Below, piece by piece: positions 55,396 through 64,000 of a DNA stretch of 64,000 bases. Position numbers and translations under genes: made by a program. The first letter of the stretch is position 1, and every line of letters starts with the position of its first letter. This DNA is from Anoplolepis gracilipes (taxonomy: Eukaryota; Arthropoda; Insecta; Hymenoptera; Formicidae), in assembly GCF_047496725.1 (NCBI RefSeq), contig NC_132971.1, positions 9,507,001-9,571,000 of the forward strand, written 5' to 3'. The notes under the pieces were generated by a model, which saw nothing but the letters and a program-made list of their open reading frames with translations, was not told where the DNA came from and did not search any database.

Positions 55396-56829
55396 AGTAG
55401 ATATAATAAGAGAGTTCTAATCCAGGGATCTGAGGGGGGGTGAGGTAAACGGGGGGACGAGGCGAGGTACCTCGGCCCCCCCGCACTGACGGGGGGGGGA
55501 GTCCCCCTCAATCGCGGGGAAGGGGCAAATGCCCCCCTAGACTGAGGGGGAAGGGGGAGGTACCAAATGCCTCACCCTCAGATTAAGGGGGGAGGGTGGT
55601 ACTAAACATCCCCTGATTTAGAGGGGGAGGGGGGGCCCATACATATGGTTCCGCACGTGGAGGGAGTGTCCTCTCCGACTGACTGCGGAGGTCTGACGGT
55701 GAGAGAGAGGAATGTCAACTGTTATAGATAAAATAATCACCCCACTCTGTTTATTCATAATGTATATTTGCAATAAATAATTACGTTCGCAACGCGGTAG
55801 AGGGAGAAGGTGCTATAGACGTTCGCAACGTGGTAGAGGGAGACGGTGCGATAGACGTCCGCAACGTGGTAGAGGGAGACGGTGCGATAGACGTTCGCAA
55901 CGTGGTAGAGGGAGACGGTGCGATAGACGTTCGCAACGCGGTAGAGGGAGACGATGCGATAGACGTTCGCAACGCGGTAGAGGGAGAAGGTGCTATAGGT
56001 GTTCGCAACGCGGTAGAGGGAGACGGTGCTATAGGCGTTCGCAACGCGGTAGAGGGAGATTTGTAATATCGCAAAACGTAATGAGGAGGGGAGTATTTGT
56101 GACGTAATTTTGCAAGCGCCAATGTAAGGCTGCTAGAAATTATTAAAAATCGCGTCCCCACGTGCTTTCTCGAGCGCCGTGTGTGGCCACCGTATGATGA
56201 AATCTAATCAAATGTATACGACGATTGAAATATTCGGTTACAAATGTATACAACAAAGCGTGAGATAAAATTTTTGGCTAAATGATAACATAAACAGACC
56301 GTCGACGGTAAGGATGTTTGCGCTAAAGAATAACGCGCCGACAGTACGAATGTTTGCGCTAAAGAATAACGCGCCGACAGTACGAATGTTTGCGCTAAAG
56401 AATAACGTGTCGCATAGTGGGTGGGCATTATCATGTATATTTAATTTGATTATAAATAATAAATATAATCAGGCGTTCTATAGTACGATGTGGTGTATGT
56501 GTAGGACAAGGAGTGCATGACGATAAGAAAAGGAGAGCACGATGGTAGGAAAAGGAGATATGGGTGCGAGAGAAAGAATAGAGAGGAAGAATAGCGCGCA
56601 TGGTGAGAGAAAGAATAGAGAGGAAGGAGAGCGCGCATGGTGAGAAAAGGACAGCGCTATAGACGTAGGACAAGGAGAGTATGATGTGTAAGGAAAGGAG
56701 AGAGCATGATGGTAAGGAAAGAAGGTGACAAGTAAAAGAAATATATAAATGTATAAAAATTCCAAATTTATTTAAAATTAAAAAAATTTAATTACAGAAT
56801 ATAGAAAATAATACTTGAACTATAGTTTT
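55396..56829. repeat. Terminal region of Maverick-2 with G-runs and minisatellites
   Basis: 55427-55660 has many runs of six to nine G or C. 55786-56065 is a 36-bp tandem array (about 7-8 units around GTTCGCAACGCGGTAGAGG). 56305-56420 is another 36-bp array (about three units, GAATGTTTGCGCTAAAGAAT). 56510-56730 is purine-rich with irregular repeats. The open frames in these arrays are repeat-encoded. The TIR extent cannot be determined without the other end. Confidence 0.7.
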
Positions 56830-57330
56830 TTAATGTAAATATGGGTTGATTGAACCTTCATGATGATGATTCGACCACCAATTGAATATTTTAAATACAT
56901 TTTGTAAAGCGCAATTTCGTACATGTCTATCGCAACGCAGAGTATCTAATTTATCTAAAGCAGGAACGTCGTCATAGTCGTTATCCAATGTCTCGATAAT
57001 AAGACCGATTCTCGCATCGTCTTCCAATAAATTTGCCAACCATTCTCGTTTTTCATGTCCTTTGACATACACTCGAGAAGATGTATCTTTCAACGTCACA
57101 GCCTCAGTGATTAAACGTTTAGCCATGTAGTATGGAACGTTTCCATCTTCCCATTGCAGATTGTGATGTTTTCCAACCAACCATGCAACCTGAGATCTCT
57201 CAGACCTCGTGAGTAAACGGAATGGTGTAAGACTCGTAAAAATATAATGAGAGAGTACAGATCCCTTCGTCAAAATCGCAACTTCTTTCACGATAAATTT
57301 TTTATCGATAATAAATCCTTGAAGATCCAT
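56830..57330 (-). CDS. DLQGF protein, open copy
   Basis: 166 residues, open throughout, the best copy of the gene broken in both Maverick-1 TIRs. MDLQGFIIDKKFIVKEVAIL; SHYIFTSLTPFRLL; HHNLQWEDGNVPYYMAKRLI; SSRVYVKGHEKREWL; DNDYDDVPALDKLD; ends HVRNCALQNVFKIFNWWSNH. It starts nine codons later than the Maverick-1 gene because a small deletion alters the first codons. Conserved acidic residues in DLQG and YVKG.EK suggest, without proof, an RNase-H-fold nuclease. Confidence 0.65.
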   Translation of the reverse strand: MDLQGFIIDKKFIVKEVAILTKGSVLSHYIFTSLTPFRLLTRSERSQVAWLVGKHHNLQWEDGNVPYYMAKRLITEAVTLKDTSSRVYVKGHEKREWLANLLEDDARIGLIIETLDNDYDDVPALDKLDTLRCDRHVRNCALQNVFKIFNWWSNHHHEGSINPYLH

Positions 57331-57536
57331 AAACGCACAACCATAATGAAGAGATATTAGCGAGAACTACGACGACGAACGACTGACGACTACGACGACG
57401 AACGACTGACGTTAATCATCGAGTATCGCAAGTTTTTATGTTATATGATCCGGTATGCGATTCTCCAATTTCGTTTACAGAAGAATCGAACGTTGGTTGG
57501 TTGGCTGATAAGACGAGCGTTCCTGCCAGTGTTGAT
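57331..57536. other. Spacer with CGACGACGAACGACTGACG repeat
   Basis: Two copies of ACTACGACGACGAACGACTG at 57366-57415. No gene. Confidence 0.5.
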
Positions 57537-58735
57537 TCATGTAATTTTACGTACTACGTTCGTTAGAGGATTGTATTCGACAACGCGATCATGCAAAATG
57601 AGACAATAAGCGGTAGTGTTTGCCGGCACATTTTCTTTACAATCAAATTCTATTCTTACGTCTACGTAGCATTTTTCACCGATTCGTTTTGTCGAGAACA
57701 ATCGATGATTACAAACGGACCGTAAAGTAGAAACAGTGAGATGGTGAGGCTCGGTTCGAGGTACTCGTATCCGTAATAGTTTTTGCAGAAACGCGCGTAC
57801 GTGTCGTATAGAATCGACCATCTGTTTTTATCGAAATCCAGATTCATATCGTCGTACGGATAACATTCCGAGTTCAGATAAAGTTTCACGTTTGTTAATT
57901 TGCAGTCGTCGAATTTACTCATATCCTCGAACATAACATTCTTCCGACCTGTCTGCAGAGCAAAGATAACGTATCGTGGTTTCTCCAGCTGAGTCGCGGT
58001 CTTAATGGCCCACGAATGCTTGGTTGTACGCTGCAACAGCGGAAACTCGTACAGATCCCACGAGCGAAAACCCATGCTGAGGTAGCGTCCGCTTTCCAGA
58101 GCGCGCAGCATAGACAACTTCTTAATTTCACTCAACAGCACATGTGGCATTCGCCATTGTATCTTGAATATGTTGATCACAGGCTCCACCACCGAAGCTC
58201 CAATCAGACAATTGTTGTCATTGCGCGATCGTATTAAGATCAACTCGTGACGAGCGTTAATTACTGTGCGTCTGTAATCCTCGCAAAATCCCAATAACAT
58301 GTAGAGCGGTACGCAAAAATTAAAATGTCCATTTACAGTAGTTGGATCACTCCAGCCAGCATTTCTCATAATCACGCTTTAATCGGATGATATTGTTACA
58401 TAGTTTTTGAGTATACTCGTTATTCCCACGTTTCTGTTGCGATCAATCTCCACGCCATTGAGTTCGTATCGAATCTCGTCAAACATGAATGCTACGCAAT
58501 TATTTTGCAGTACCACATTAGATCCGTCAGTTGGATTGTTTATCTTCAATTCTCCCTCGATGTATAAGAAACTCTCGTACGGTAATGTATACAGATCCTG
58601 TTGTTGTATGGGTATTCTTATCTCGTCACTGTGTCCGAACGTTGTGTTGGCGAATGGGTTGTATGCGTGAGTCTCAATCTTGACGATGCGATCGTCAAAG
58701 ATCGGTTCGTCCGCGATGTTGAGAATGTCAGTCAT
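57537..58735 (-). pseudogene. Major capsid protein of Maverick-2, broken
   Basis: Start MTDILNIADEPIFDDRIVKI at 58735; TAA at 58379-58381; open again 57662-58375 (GHFNFCVPLYMLLGFCEDYR); frameshift near 57660 and the last part 57537-57659 ends NVVRKIT. The same family as 37908-39102 but broken at different places. Confidence 0.8.
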
Positions 58736-58738
58736 CGT

Positions 58739-58927
58739 TCAAATGTTTCGCACCGCGAATCCCAAAGATTGTAAAAACGCAACGTTTGATGCGTTCAATT
58801 TCTTTTTCTTAGCGCAAGATGATTGCGTATTAGCAAATCTCGATGTTGTTGTTGTTGTTGTTGTCGTCACGAGCGTCGTAAAAATTGTGTTGTCTCTCAC
58901 GTCTTTCGATCCGTTCAGCACGAGCAT
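58739..58927 (-). CDS. Small conserved ORF between capsid genes
   Basis: Counterpart of 37721-37903. MLVLNGSKDVRDN, a Thr run from a GTT/TTG repeat, conserved end FLQSLGFAVRN. Separated by 3 nt from the capsid start. Confidence 0.6.
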   Translation of the reverse strand: MLVLNGSKDVRDNTIFTTLVTTTTTTTTSRFANTQSSCAKKKKLNASNVAFLQSLGFAVRNI

Positions 58928-58933
58928 CACAAG

Positions 58934-59684
58934 CTAATTTTGTCGCCGTCGTACATGCACTCTAATGGTGATCTCTTCTCCTCGAAAATCGAGTAATCGT
59001 CCTTCCTGATCGACAACGCGTAACGTTAAATCCGTAATGCTCCGTACGATGATCGGTAGGTAAATGATGTGCGCCGGTGTTTCCGATATCTTATATCCTG
59101 GTAGTACCCTCGGTGAAAATTCATGTATCGTATGAACGAGTTTACCGTTGTTGTACGCACCCGCGGTGACATTACATTCGACGCGGATAATGTTCACGTT
59201 GATAATGTTAATCGGCACGTCCGACTCGTACCATTTTCGCGGCTGCAGTATACGGTTCGAGAATCCTAGCAGCGATCCAATGTTGTTAGGCTTGCTAAAA
59301 TTTATTCTGTAGGCGCATTTGATCTCACTCCGCATCGTATTGTAATTAGCGCACTATCGGCCATTCTCCAGCCTCGAAGTCATCGTCGTCAGTTTGTTTT
59401 TTATCACCATCACGAACTGCGTGTTGCGAACGTTTTCGTGAAATTGTTTTTTTCAAAAATTCATGTATCGCTTGCAGCTCGTACGATCCCTCGGGAATCG
59501 TAATTTCCGCATCGTCTTTGCCAAAGTAAAATTTATTATTCGAGGAATTCACGTTCGATATCGTGTGATAACTCTCAAAATCCGCTAGACCGAGTTCGTA
59601 TTCACCATCGCTTAAATCTACGGTGGGCGAGTAATTTGCCGCGAGAACGCTGCTCTTCCCAGTCAGCGTGAATGTCATAGACAT
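58934..59684 (-). pseudogene. Minor capsid (penton-like) protein, frameshifted
   Basis: Start MSMTFTLTGKSSVLAANYSP. The first half ends at a stop at 59346 after a deletion, the second half (58934-59335) has SLLGFSNRILQPRKWYESD and LLDFRGEEITIRVHV. Intact in Maverick-1. Confidence 0.7.
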
Positions 59685-60053
59685 GTTGACCAAACTGTTT
59701 AACGAATACTAAATTAAATAGCGGAATGTATGTCTTTAAATTCGCGTGCATCGACCGCTCGGAAAAACTGCGAGCACAATAGAGCGTATGACAAGGAGAG
59801 TACGACGTGGTGTAAGAAGGAAGGCGCTATAGACGTAGGACAAGGAGAGCATAATGGTGGGAAAAGGGCAGCGCTATAGACGTAGCATAAGGAGAGTATG
59901 ATGTGTAAGGAAAGGAGAGAGAGAGAGAGAGAGAGAGAGAGCAAAGGAGAAGGCTGCAGTAAAAGAAATATAACTTATTAAGATATTAAAAGTATTCTTG
60001 ACACATTTCCAATAAACTATACATTTTCGATTAAAAAATATATCAATGTAACA

Positions 60054-60086
<33 letters not shown>

Positions 60087-60155
60087 ATATACATGAAGAA
60101 GGATAGGATTTTATAAAGAAGATACATAGCGATATATATGTTTAATATATAATTT
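59685..60155. repeat. Spacer holding a duplicated protease end and microsatellites
   Basis: 59735-59780 repeats the end of the protease gene (TGCATCGACCGxTCGGAxAAACTG at 60168-60192). Between lie purine-rich repeats, a GA run (59924-59942) and an ATT run (60055-60085). Confidence 0.65.
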
Positions 60156-60527
60156 TTATTTAAATTCACATGCATCGACCGTTCGGAGAAACTGCAAGCA
60201 CAATTGTCCGCAGATGCTTTGATTATAAGTTTGATAGGATGTATGATTATAATCTATTTTTGACACATTTAAATATCGTATCAATTCATTCGGCGGGCGA
60301 AGATTGCCAAAACTGTCAAAATATATAGCGCGATTCCCTCTCTTTGCATACGCTACCCAGTGAGTACCCGAGCCTTTAGCGTTATCCAAATTTATGATAC
60401 CGCTCTCGTTTCGATATACACCACCGATCGGTAATGAGTCACGCATAAAAACGCCTCTAAAATACGGAATACGCATACGTTTTGCTAGTTGCAGCAGTTG
60501 TACGTTGGTAGTTGCACCCTCTGGCAT
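60156..60527 (-). CDS. Adenain-like cysteine protease, apparently intact
   Basis: 123 residues. His56 in GTHWVAY, Asp71 in YFDSFGN, Gln99 and Cys106 in QTYNQSICGQLC; the Gln-to-Cys spacing of seven equals that of adenovirus protease. Short but with all catalytic elements. In Polintons and adenoviruses it processes virion proteins. It overlaps the end of the PLA2 gene by about 70 nt. Confidence 0.8.
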   Translation of the reverse strand: MPEGATTNVQLLQLAKRMRIPYFRGVFMRDSLPIGGVYRNESGIINLDNAKGSGTHWVAYAKRGNRAIYFDSFGNLRPPNELIRYLNVSKIDYNHTSYQTYNQSICGQLCLQFLRTVDACEFK

Positions 60528-61173
60528 TTTTAGTGTCTCTTTGACGTTTTTTTTTTTTCTTCTTCTTTCTCATTGAGATTCCTCGTCCGTATTTGTATGG
60601 CGCGAGATACAATCCGCGACCTTCCATGGCGCGATTGTGACGTAGCATCTCTTGAAACTGACGTTGCGTAGATTTTCCGTCGTTTACCATCTTCGCTACA
60701 CCAGCCGCTCCACCAATCAGAGATCCGAGAGCACCCAACACTGGTAGAATCGGTAATACGCCTCCGCGTTTCGCTACCGGAAGTATTCGTTTTTTCGTAA
60801 TCTTTTTCTTTGTCGACGACTTTTTCATCCCCATACCCATTTTCGTCTTTGCTTTCATGACCATCCAAACGGCCGTGGCGGCTGCTCTTTCGCCAAAATT
60901 CGAATCTTTCACGGTAATACGTTCTCGCGCCCTCGCAGCTAGTATACTATCCGCTACGTGTCGTTCGCCGAGGTTGTTGCTTCGCGAGTAAGCTAAATCG
61001 TGTTCGCGACACGCGACGTCCAATGGGTTGATGCCTCGATCGCCTCTAACCAATCGTTCTTGTAAACGAGTTCCCGGTCCGCAAAACTGATATCCAGGAA
61101 TATGTAATTCGATAGGGAGTGCGTTTATCGCGCGATTCAACAGACCACAGCCTCTTACGGTTTTCGCTGACAT
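60457..61173 (-). CDS. Parvovirus-VP1-like phospholipase A2 virion protein
   Basis: Begins MSAKTVRGCGLLNRAINALP. PLA2: YQFCGPGT and LDVACREHDLAYS, i.e. His-Asp pair. Basic segment KKSSTKKKITKKR, hydrophobic ILPVLGALGSLIGGAA, then GRGLYLAPYKYGRG. After MRKKKKKKKR the frame runs on about 30 codons into the protease gene; a 12-A tract there suggests slippage, and the natural stop was probably earlier. Paralogue of 35936-36550. Confidence 0.8.
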   Translation of the reverse strand: MSAKTVRGCGLLNRAINALPIELHIPGYQFCGPGTRLQERLVRGDRGINPLDVACREHDLAYSRSNNLGERHVADSILAARARERITVKDSNFGERAAATAVWMVMKAKTKMGMGMKKSSTKKKITKKRILPVAKRGGVLPILPVLGALGSLIGGAAGVAKMVNDGKSTQRQFQEMLRHNRAMEGRGLYLAPYKYGRGISMRKKKKKKKRQRDTKNARGCNYQRTTAATSKTYAYSVF

Positions 61174-61421
61174 TCGTAACAATCTTTTATCATCGGCGCT
61201 GGACCGTCAATGTGCGTTCGTTGCCACGGTCGATTGTAATGTTCGAAACAGCGACGATAGGTCTGAACCTCCGAATCAGCCTTTATATATTCCGGAAGTT
61301 TGTCCCACAGATGTTCCACGTAACGACCAAACTGTTTCAATAAAATTATCTTCGGTATATATTGCAACTGTTCTGAGGTAAGGTTGAGAATATCACAGTC
61401 ATCCGACAGTGAAAGAAACAT
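61155..61421 (-). CDS. Conserved 88-residue Maverick protein, intact
   Basis: MFLSLSDDCDILNLTSEQLQ, RYVEHLWDKLPEYI, DGPAPMIKDCYECQRK. Overlaps the PLA2 start by 19 nt as in Maverick-1, hence probable co-transcription. Function unknown. Confidence 0.7.
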   Translation of the reverse strand: MFLSLSDDCDILNLTSEQLQYIPKIILLKQFGRYVEHLWDKLPEYIKADSEVQTYRRCFEHYNRPWQRTHIDGPAPMIKDCYECQRKP

Positions 61422-61454
61422 GTTTGACACTGAGCGGTTTCGATTTGATGCGCA

Positions 61455-61465
61455 TCTATAAATAG
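61455..61465 (+). promoter_or_regulatory. TATA element before the ATPase, conserved with Maverick-1
   Basis: CTATAAATAGG preceded by GAGCGGTTTCGATT, about 60 nt before the ATPase ATG. Confidence 0.65.
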
Positions 61466-61521
61466 GCTCTCCTCACCCTCCTCCTCCTCATAAAGTATCG
61501 TTAAGTCTGATTAGACAAGTC

Positions 61522-62216
61522 ATGCGATTCGTGCTACAACCAACGGTAATTAAAGTAACAAATTTTGACAATAGACTAATGCCTGAAAAAGAAATACACA
61601 AACATGGAAAAATGTTACCAAATACAATACGCGGTCTCATTTGCGGCCCTTCGAATTGCGGTAAAACTAACTTGTTGATAAGCTTGATAGAAAGTCCAAA
61701 TGGCATACGCTTTGAAAATTTATACATATATTCAAAATCTCTTCAACAACCAAAATATCAATATTTGGAAAATTTACTATCATCGATAGATGAAATTGGT
61801 TACTTTACGTTCTCTAATAACAGCGATGTCATTTCATCGAGAGAGGCGCTTCCGAATTCGGTTTTTATCTTCGATGACGTGGCATGCGACAAGCAAGATA
61901 CGATAAGAGAGTACTTCTCAATGGGTCGACACTCAAGCGTCGATTGTTTCTATCTCTGTCAAACGTATGCCAAGATACCCAAGCATCTTATACGCAATAC
62001 GACAATGCTAATCTGTTGATTTTATTTAAACAAGACGGTACAAACTTGCGACATGTGTACAACGATCATGTAAATACTGATATGTCGTACGATGATTTTT
62101 GCGCGTTATGCCAAAAATGTTGGCAGCACAAGTATGGATTTCTAGTAATTGACAAAGACAGTTCAATGAACAATGGACGTTACAGAAGAGGTTTTAATGA
62201 ATTTGCGGTACCGTAA
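61522..62216 (+). pseudogene. Packaging ATPase of Maverick-2, frameshifted
   Basis: Walker A GPSNCGKT and Walker B FIFDDVA are present in the first frame (61522-62019). A frameshift near 61990-62000 moves the rest to a second frame (to 62216: QKCWQHKYGFLVIDKDSS), and the C-terminus differs from the intact Maverick-1 copy from about 62165. Confidence 0.8.
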
Positions 62217-62273
62217 AATGATCAGTTGCTATCGAAACATTGACAGAGCAACGTCTACATAAAAAAAAAAAAC

Positions 62274-63359
62274 ATGAGTGATCGTGAAAAGATTGCGCGA
62301 AAAATTGTACAGACGAGCGAGTCAATTCGCAAAAAATATCGCGCGTTAAAAACTGGTAAAATTGAGGAAGATGTAGCGTTGGAGAAACAGTTTAAACCGA
62401 TTAGCGAGCCTCTAAAACAGCTTGTTCAAAATACCATCGATGTAGAATCCGACGTATCGAAAATCGAGCCGTTCGATATACTCGAAAAAGACCATGTGGA
62501 AAAGAAAATTATTAAAGTTAAAAAACGACCAAGAATCTCATTGAATGATTTGAGCTCAAAGCAAAAACGATTAAACGTCTCATTAAATGATTTGCCGATA
62601 ACTTCTACACCTAATCAAAGACGAACGATACCGGACACATCTACTCAGATAGAAATTGCGCAACCGCGTCAATTATCGTACGAGCAACCACCCGTCGACG
62701 AAATTTTTGAAACCACACCCGATTCGTTGGTTACGACGGTACAACGTGAATTGCAAACGTCCGCAGGTGTAAACATATTTCGAGAGCATTTAGGTCCACT
62801 CGGACAAAAATATATACTAACTGTTATGAATCAAGATAAAGATAAAGCTATGGATTATGTGTACGGCATTAAGTTTTCTAACGATGGAATAATGCTCGGT
62901 GATAAACATTTTGACGTAGACAAAAATGATAATATAATTATCAATGAAGTAAAATATACAGGAACGCCTGGTCTCTATGAATTAATTTTCAAAAAAATCC
63001 CCGACGATGAAATATACACCGAAGATGATTTGCTTAAATATAAAAGTATATTATTAGCGACGAATGCGCATAAACGTGGGAACAAAGCACATAATCCAGT
63101 ATTAGGGACTAAAGGATATAAGTATAAAAATGTAATTGCGCCGTTATTGTCTAGCAGAAAAGCTGGAAAGGGTATACTACCGCGCGCTATGACTCTAAAC
63201 GACAATAAGATCGACTACGTGCATTGGAACGATCCAAACGAGTTGGTAGATCGTCTGCGATTACTGGATGCTTCGCGTCGAGCCGGTAACAATGCTCACG
63301 ACAATGAAATCATGTCGATTATCGAAGAACTTCGCGAAGATGGTCTTATTATAAATTGA
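62274..63359 (+). CDS. Conserved 361-residue Maverick protein, intact
   Basis: Lys/Glu-rich N-terminus (SIRKKYRALKTGKIEEDVAL), a middle with repeated ISLNDLSSKQKR/VSLNDLP-like elements and TPNQ, then a compact C-terminal half: GVNIFREHLGPLGQKYI, MLGDKHFDVDKNDNIIINEV, GTPGLYELIFKKIPDDEIY, YVHWNDPNELVDRLRLLDAS. No known domain. The better copy of 33777-34873. Its constant neighbour is the ATPase. Confidence 0.75.
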   Translation: MSDREKIARKIVQTSESIRKKYRALKTGKIEEDVALEKQFKPISEPLKQLVQNTIDVESDVSKIEPFDILEKDHVEKKIIKVKKRPRISLNDLSSKQKRLNVSLNDLPITSTPNQRRTIPDTSTQIEIAQPRQLSYEQPPVDEIFETTPDSLVTTVQRELQTSAGVNIFREHLGPLGQKYILTVMNQDKDKAMDYVYGIKFSNDGIMLGDKHFDVDKNDNIIINEVKYTGTPGLYELIFKKIPDDEIYTEDDLLKYKSILLATNAHKRGNKAHNPVLGTKGYKYKNVIAPLLSSRKAGKGILPRAMTLNDNKIDYVHWNDPNELVDRLRLLDASRRAGNNAHDNEIMSIIEELREDGLIIN

Positions 63360-63429
63360 ATGATGTATCGACAAAACTAATCAGTCGATCAGCGTCGCGT
63401 GACACTTTACGAAGCGTCGGAAAAAAAAA

Positions 63430-63792
63430 ATGCCTATCAACAAGTTTGGCTTATTCGATTCAAGAAATGATGCAACCGGTACAAACGGCTCTTGGGATAG
63501 ATTGGTAAAAAGTTATGTGCACGAAAACGCTCTGTGTCGCGTCGTTACAGACTTCGATGCGAGGTCGCGTAAGATTCGTCGTGTAGCGCAACCTGAGGCT
63601 GAAACCGATGCCGTCAACAAATTGTACGTGCAGTCCTGCGTTAAAAGATTAATGAATCGACAGAAAGAATCAGACGAAAAGCTTACTTCGCTTGAGAAGG
63701 ACGCGCGAGCATTACAGATTGCGCTAAACAATCTTCAACGCGCGGCTAACGCTAACTCAGAGACGGCTATCAACCCGAATGAGCATCAGTGA
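63430..63792 (+). CDS. Conserved coiled-coil protein with NKLYV motif, intact
   Basis: 120 residues: MPINKFGLFDSRND, IRRVAQPEAETDAVNKLYVQ, then coiled coil ESDEKLTSLEKDARALQIAL. Counterpart of 33352-33720. Possibly a trimeric virion fibre or spike; inferred only. Confidence 0.65.
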   Translation: MPINKFGLFDSRNDATGTNGSWDRLVKSYVHENALCRVVTDFDARSRKIRRVAQPEAETDAVNKLYVQSCVKRLMNRQKESDEKLTSLEKDARALQIALNNLQRAANANSETAINPNEHQ

Positions 63793-64000
63793 ACGGGTTA
63801 GGAGCGGCTATCGAACGGCTATCGAACAGCTACGAAGGATTATCGAACGGCTGCGAACAATTATCGAACCGCTACGAAGAATTACCGAACTGCTATCTAA
63901 CTACAATGAGTGGCAGTGATAGTGCACGACCTAGCAGCAGCAGCAGCAGCAGCAACAACAACAACAGCCTCGAACGAGGCTATCAACATCTCAAGCAGGA
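63793..64000. repeat. Degenerate CTATCGAAC array and CAG/CAA repeats
   Basis: Words GGCTATCGAACGGCTATCGAA and ATTATCGAACGGCTGCGAA run to about 63900, then CAGCAGCAG/CAACAACAA to about 63972. The CTATCGAAC word also dominates the minisatellite in the Maverick-1 TIRs. Confidence 0.6.

Larger units (their letters stand above)
55396..64000. mobile_element. Maverick-2 (Polinton), inverted relative to Maverick-1, continues past the window
   Basis: It begins AGTAGATATAATAAGAGAG, then TTCTAATCCAGGGATCTGAG, parallel to the Maverick-1 end. Gene order from this end is DLQGF, major capsid, small ORF, minor capsid, protease, PLA2, 91-aa protein | ATPase, 361-aa protein, coiled-coil protein: identical to Maverick-1 read from its right end. 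PolB and integrase would lie beyond 64000. Confidence 0.88.

Noticed and set aside
55781..56161. Open frames in the 36-bp arrays of Maverick-2
   Set aside because: Same reason: triplet-period repeats without other evidence.

Overview
The window is a transposon graveyard from an insect genome. It is AT-rich with intron-like spacers, and nearly every recognisable gene belongs to a mobile element. Hymenoptera, probably an ant, is my inference from the element types (R1-like LINEs, Gypsy elements, mariner and foldback MITEs, long-TIR Mavericks); no host marker gene is intact enough to prove it.

Layout. 1-6.6 kb: AT-rich DNA holding a triplicated splice-flanked exon unit and nested foldback/MITE elements. 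6.6-15.5 kb: a decayed Gypsy retrotransposon (Gypsy-1, + strand) whose pol is split by a 5-kb R1-like LINE (- strand) with a 16-bp target duplication. 15.5-19.9 kb: a second Gypsy element (- strand) that has lost its integrase but keeps a primer-binding site and an LTR. 20.0-50.3 kb: a purine-rich LINE (+ strand) cut by a MULE (21195-46976, 9-bp target duplication), itself cut by a 20.2-kb Maverick/Polinton (22136-42371, 6-bp target duplication ATTATT). 50.3-55.4 kb: AT-rich DNA with a rearranged mariner, a MITE carrying a tRNA-like core, and foldback copies. 55.4-64.0 kb: a second, inverted Maverick that runs off the window.

The two Mavericks are the main biology. They share a virus-like set of genes: double-jelly-roll major capsid, minor capsid (penton-like), adenain-type protease, parvovirus-VP1-like phospholipase A2, packaging ATPase, two conserved structural-looking proteins and a DLQGF protein. 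Maverick-1 also shows protein-primed PolB and a DDE integrase. In both, gene order is the same and the ATPase is divergent from the PLA2/capsid block across a conserved TATA element. Both are dead as units, but they are broken in different genes. Maverick-1 has 3.9-kb terminal repeats that have swallowed the 3' half of the capsid gene and a small multi-exon gene.

The MULE carries a transposase followed by a ubiquitin-hydrolase-like cysteine peptidase, a combination reminiscent of the ULP1-bearing MULEs of plants. Coordinates of truncated or broken genes are the extents of recognisable homology.
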